Shown here: positions 6,145-6,333 of the stretch, in pieces | Numbering within the stretch: position 1 is the first letter of the stretch | Layout of the letters: the number at the start of each line of letters is the position of its first letter | Assembly (NCBI GenBank): GCA_023441125.1 | Contig: JAEZQV010000293.1 | Span: 1-6,333 of the forward strand | Origin: Bacillota bacterium | Lineage (GTDB): Bacteria > Bacillota_C > Negativicutes > Sporomusales > Sporomusaceae | Direction of reading: 5' to 3' | Length of the DNA stretch: 6,333 bases | Program-made: the position numbers and the translations under genes | The notes under the pieces: generated by a model | What the model was told of the DNA's origin: nothing | Database searches by the model: none | What the model saw: only the letters and a program-made list of their open reading frames with translations

Positions 6145-6192
6145 CAAAAAGTCTAGGCCCAAAGCCTCCAAAAGCTGAAAAGCCTGGCGGTA

Positions 6193-6267
6193 TTCCTAAA
6201 ATCCGTAAACTCGCTACGTGAACCGGTACCCTAAATTAGGACAGTGAGAAGAAATCCGTTTTAGGAA
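6193..6267. repeat. Inverted repeat TTCCTAAAA / TTTTAGGAA with nested direct repeat
   Basis: TTCCTAAAA (6193-6201) and TTTTAGGAA (6259-6267) are exact reverse complements 57 bases apart. AAATCCGT occurs as a direct repeat at 6199-6206 and 6252-6259, overlapping both arms. Smaller palindromes (ACCGGT, GGTACC, CCTAAATTAGG) lie between. This would fold into a larger stem and fits a small mobile or repeated element. Confidence 0.35.
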
Positions 6268-6274
6268 GCGATGA

Positions 6275-6309
6275 GATGATCCCGATATTGATTTGGGGTC
6301 ATCTTTTTT
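6275..6309 (+). terminator. Plus-strand Rho-independent terminator-like hairpin
   Basis: GATGATCCC pairs with GGGGTCATC (9 positions, one G-U) around an 11-base loop, followed by TTTTTT and AAT on the plus strand. In the minus direction no T run follows. There is no plus-strand gene to its left in this window, so what it terminates is unknown. Confidence 0.65.
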
Positions 6310-6333
6310 AATCCCCATTGGTAACGTTGGCAA

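Larger units (their letters stand above)
5952..6333. other. Gene-free region upstream of spoIID, about 380 bases
   Basis: No supportable coding sequence on either strand; the longest ATG frame noted is a 35-codon one through the palindrome. It contains the spoIID leader and candidate promoter, three inverted repeats, A-runs spaced roughly 8-14 bases apart (6137-6181) and a plus-strand terminator-like hairpin. The part from about 6117 to 6215 resembles, from memory only, intergenic repeat sequences seen in several copies in bacterial genomes. No tRNA, rRNA or riboswitch that I can recognise. Confidence 0.6.

Noticed and set aside
1..6333. CRISPR arrays, tRNA or rRNA genes, transposase genes
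   Set aside because: Looked for on both strands; no regularly spaced repeats, no cloverleaf sequence and no transposase-like frame.

Overview
The window looks like chromosome of a spore-forming, flagellated, outer-membrane-bearing Firmicute, most likely Negativicutes and probably near the Sporomusaceae (Sporomusa, Pelosinus, Acetonema type). The lineage is an inference. Sporulation genes (spoIID, spoIIQ, spoIIID) sit beside flagellar rod genes, and these are followed by flgA, the periplasmic chaperone for the P ring, a structure found only in outer-membrane bacteria. Base composition is roughly balanced to slightly GC-rich in genes and AT-rich in the gaps.

All seven protein genes lie on the minus strand, so biological order runs right to left. 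From the right edge there is a gene-free stretch of about 380 bases with palindromes, a plus-strand terminator-like hairpin and a candidate sigma-E promoter. Then come spoIID (septal peptidoglycan lytic transglycosylase, GTG start), spoIIQ (membrane-anchored LytM/M23 protein), a strong minus-strand terminator, spoIIID (mother-cell transcription factor), an mreB/mbl cell-shape gene, flgF, flgG, and flgA, which runs off the left edge lacking only its C-terminus.

The block spoIIID - mbl - flgF/flhO - flgG/flhP is the same neighbourhood as in Bacillus subtilis, with flgA added at the end as expected for a diderm flagellum. SpoIID thins the septal and forespore peptidoglycan during engulfment, SpoIIQ forms the forespore half of the channel/zipper with SpoIIIAH, and SpoIIID tunes the sigma-E regulon. 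MreB guides the elongasome. FlgF and FlgG build the proximal and distal rod, and FlgA helps the P ring assemble around it.

The least explained parts are: the 141-base flgF-flgG gap (two inverted repeats and a sigma-28-like site); a protein-like reading frame without a start codon that continues past spoIIID in another frame; and the right-hand gap, which carries a plus-strand terminator with no plus-strand gene to terminate. No clear new multi-gene system is visible. Nothing was computed beyond reading the sequence, and all promoter calls are motif matches by eye.
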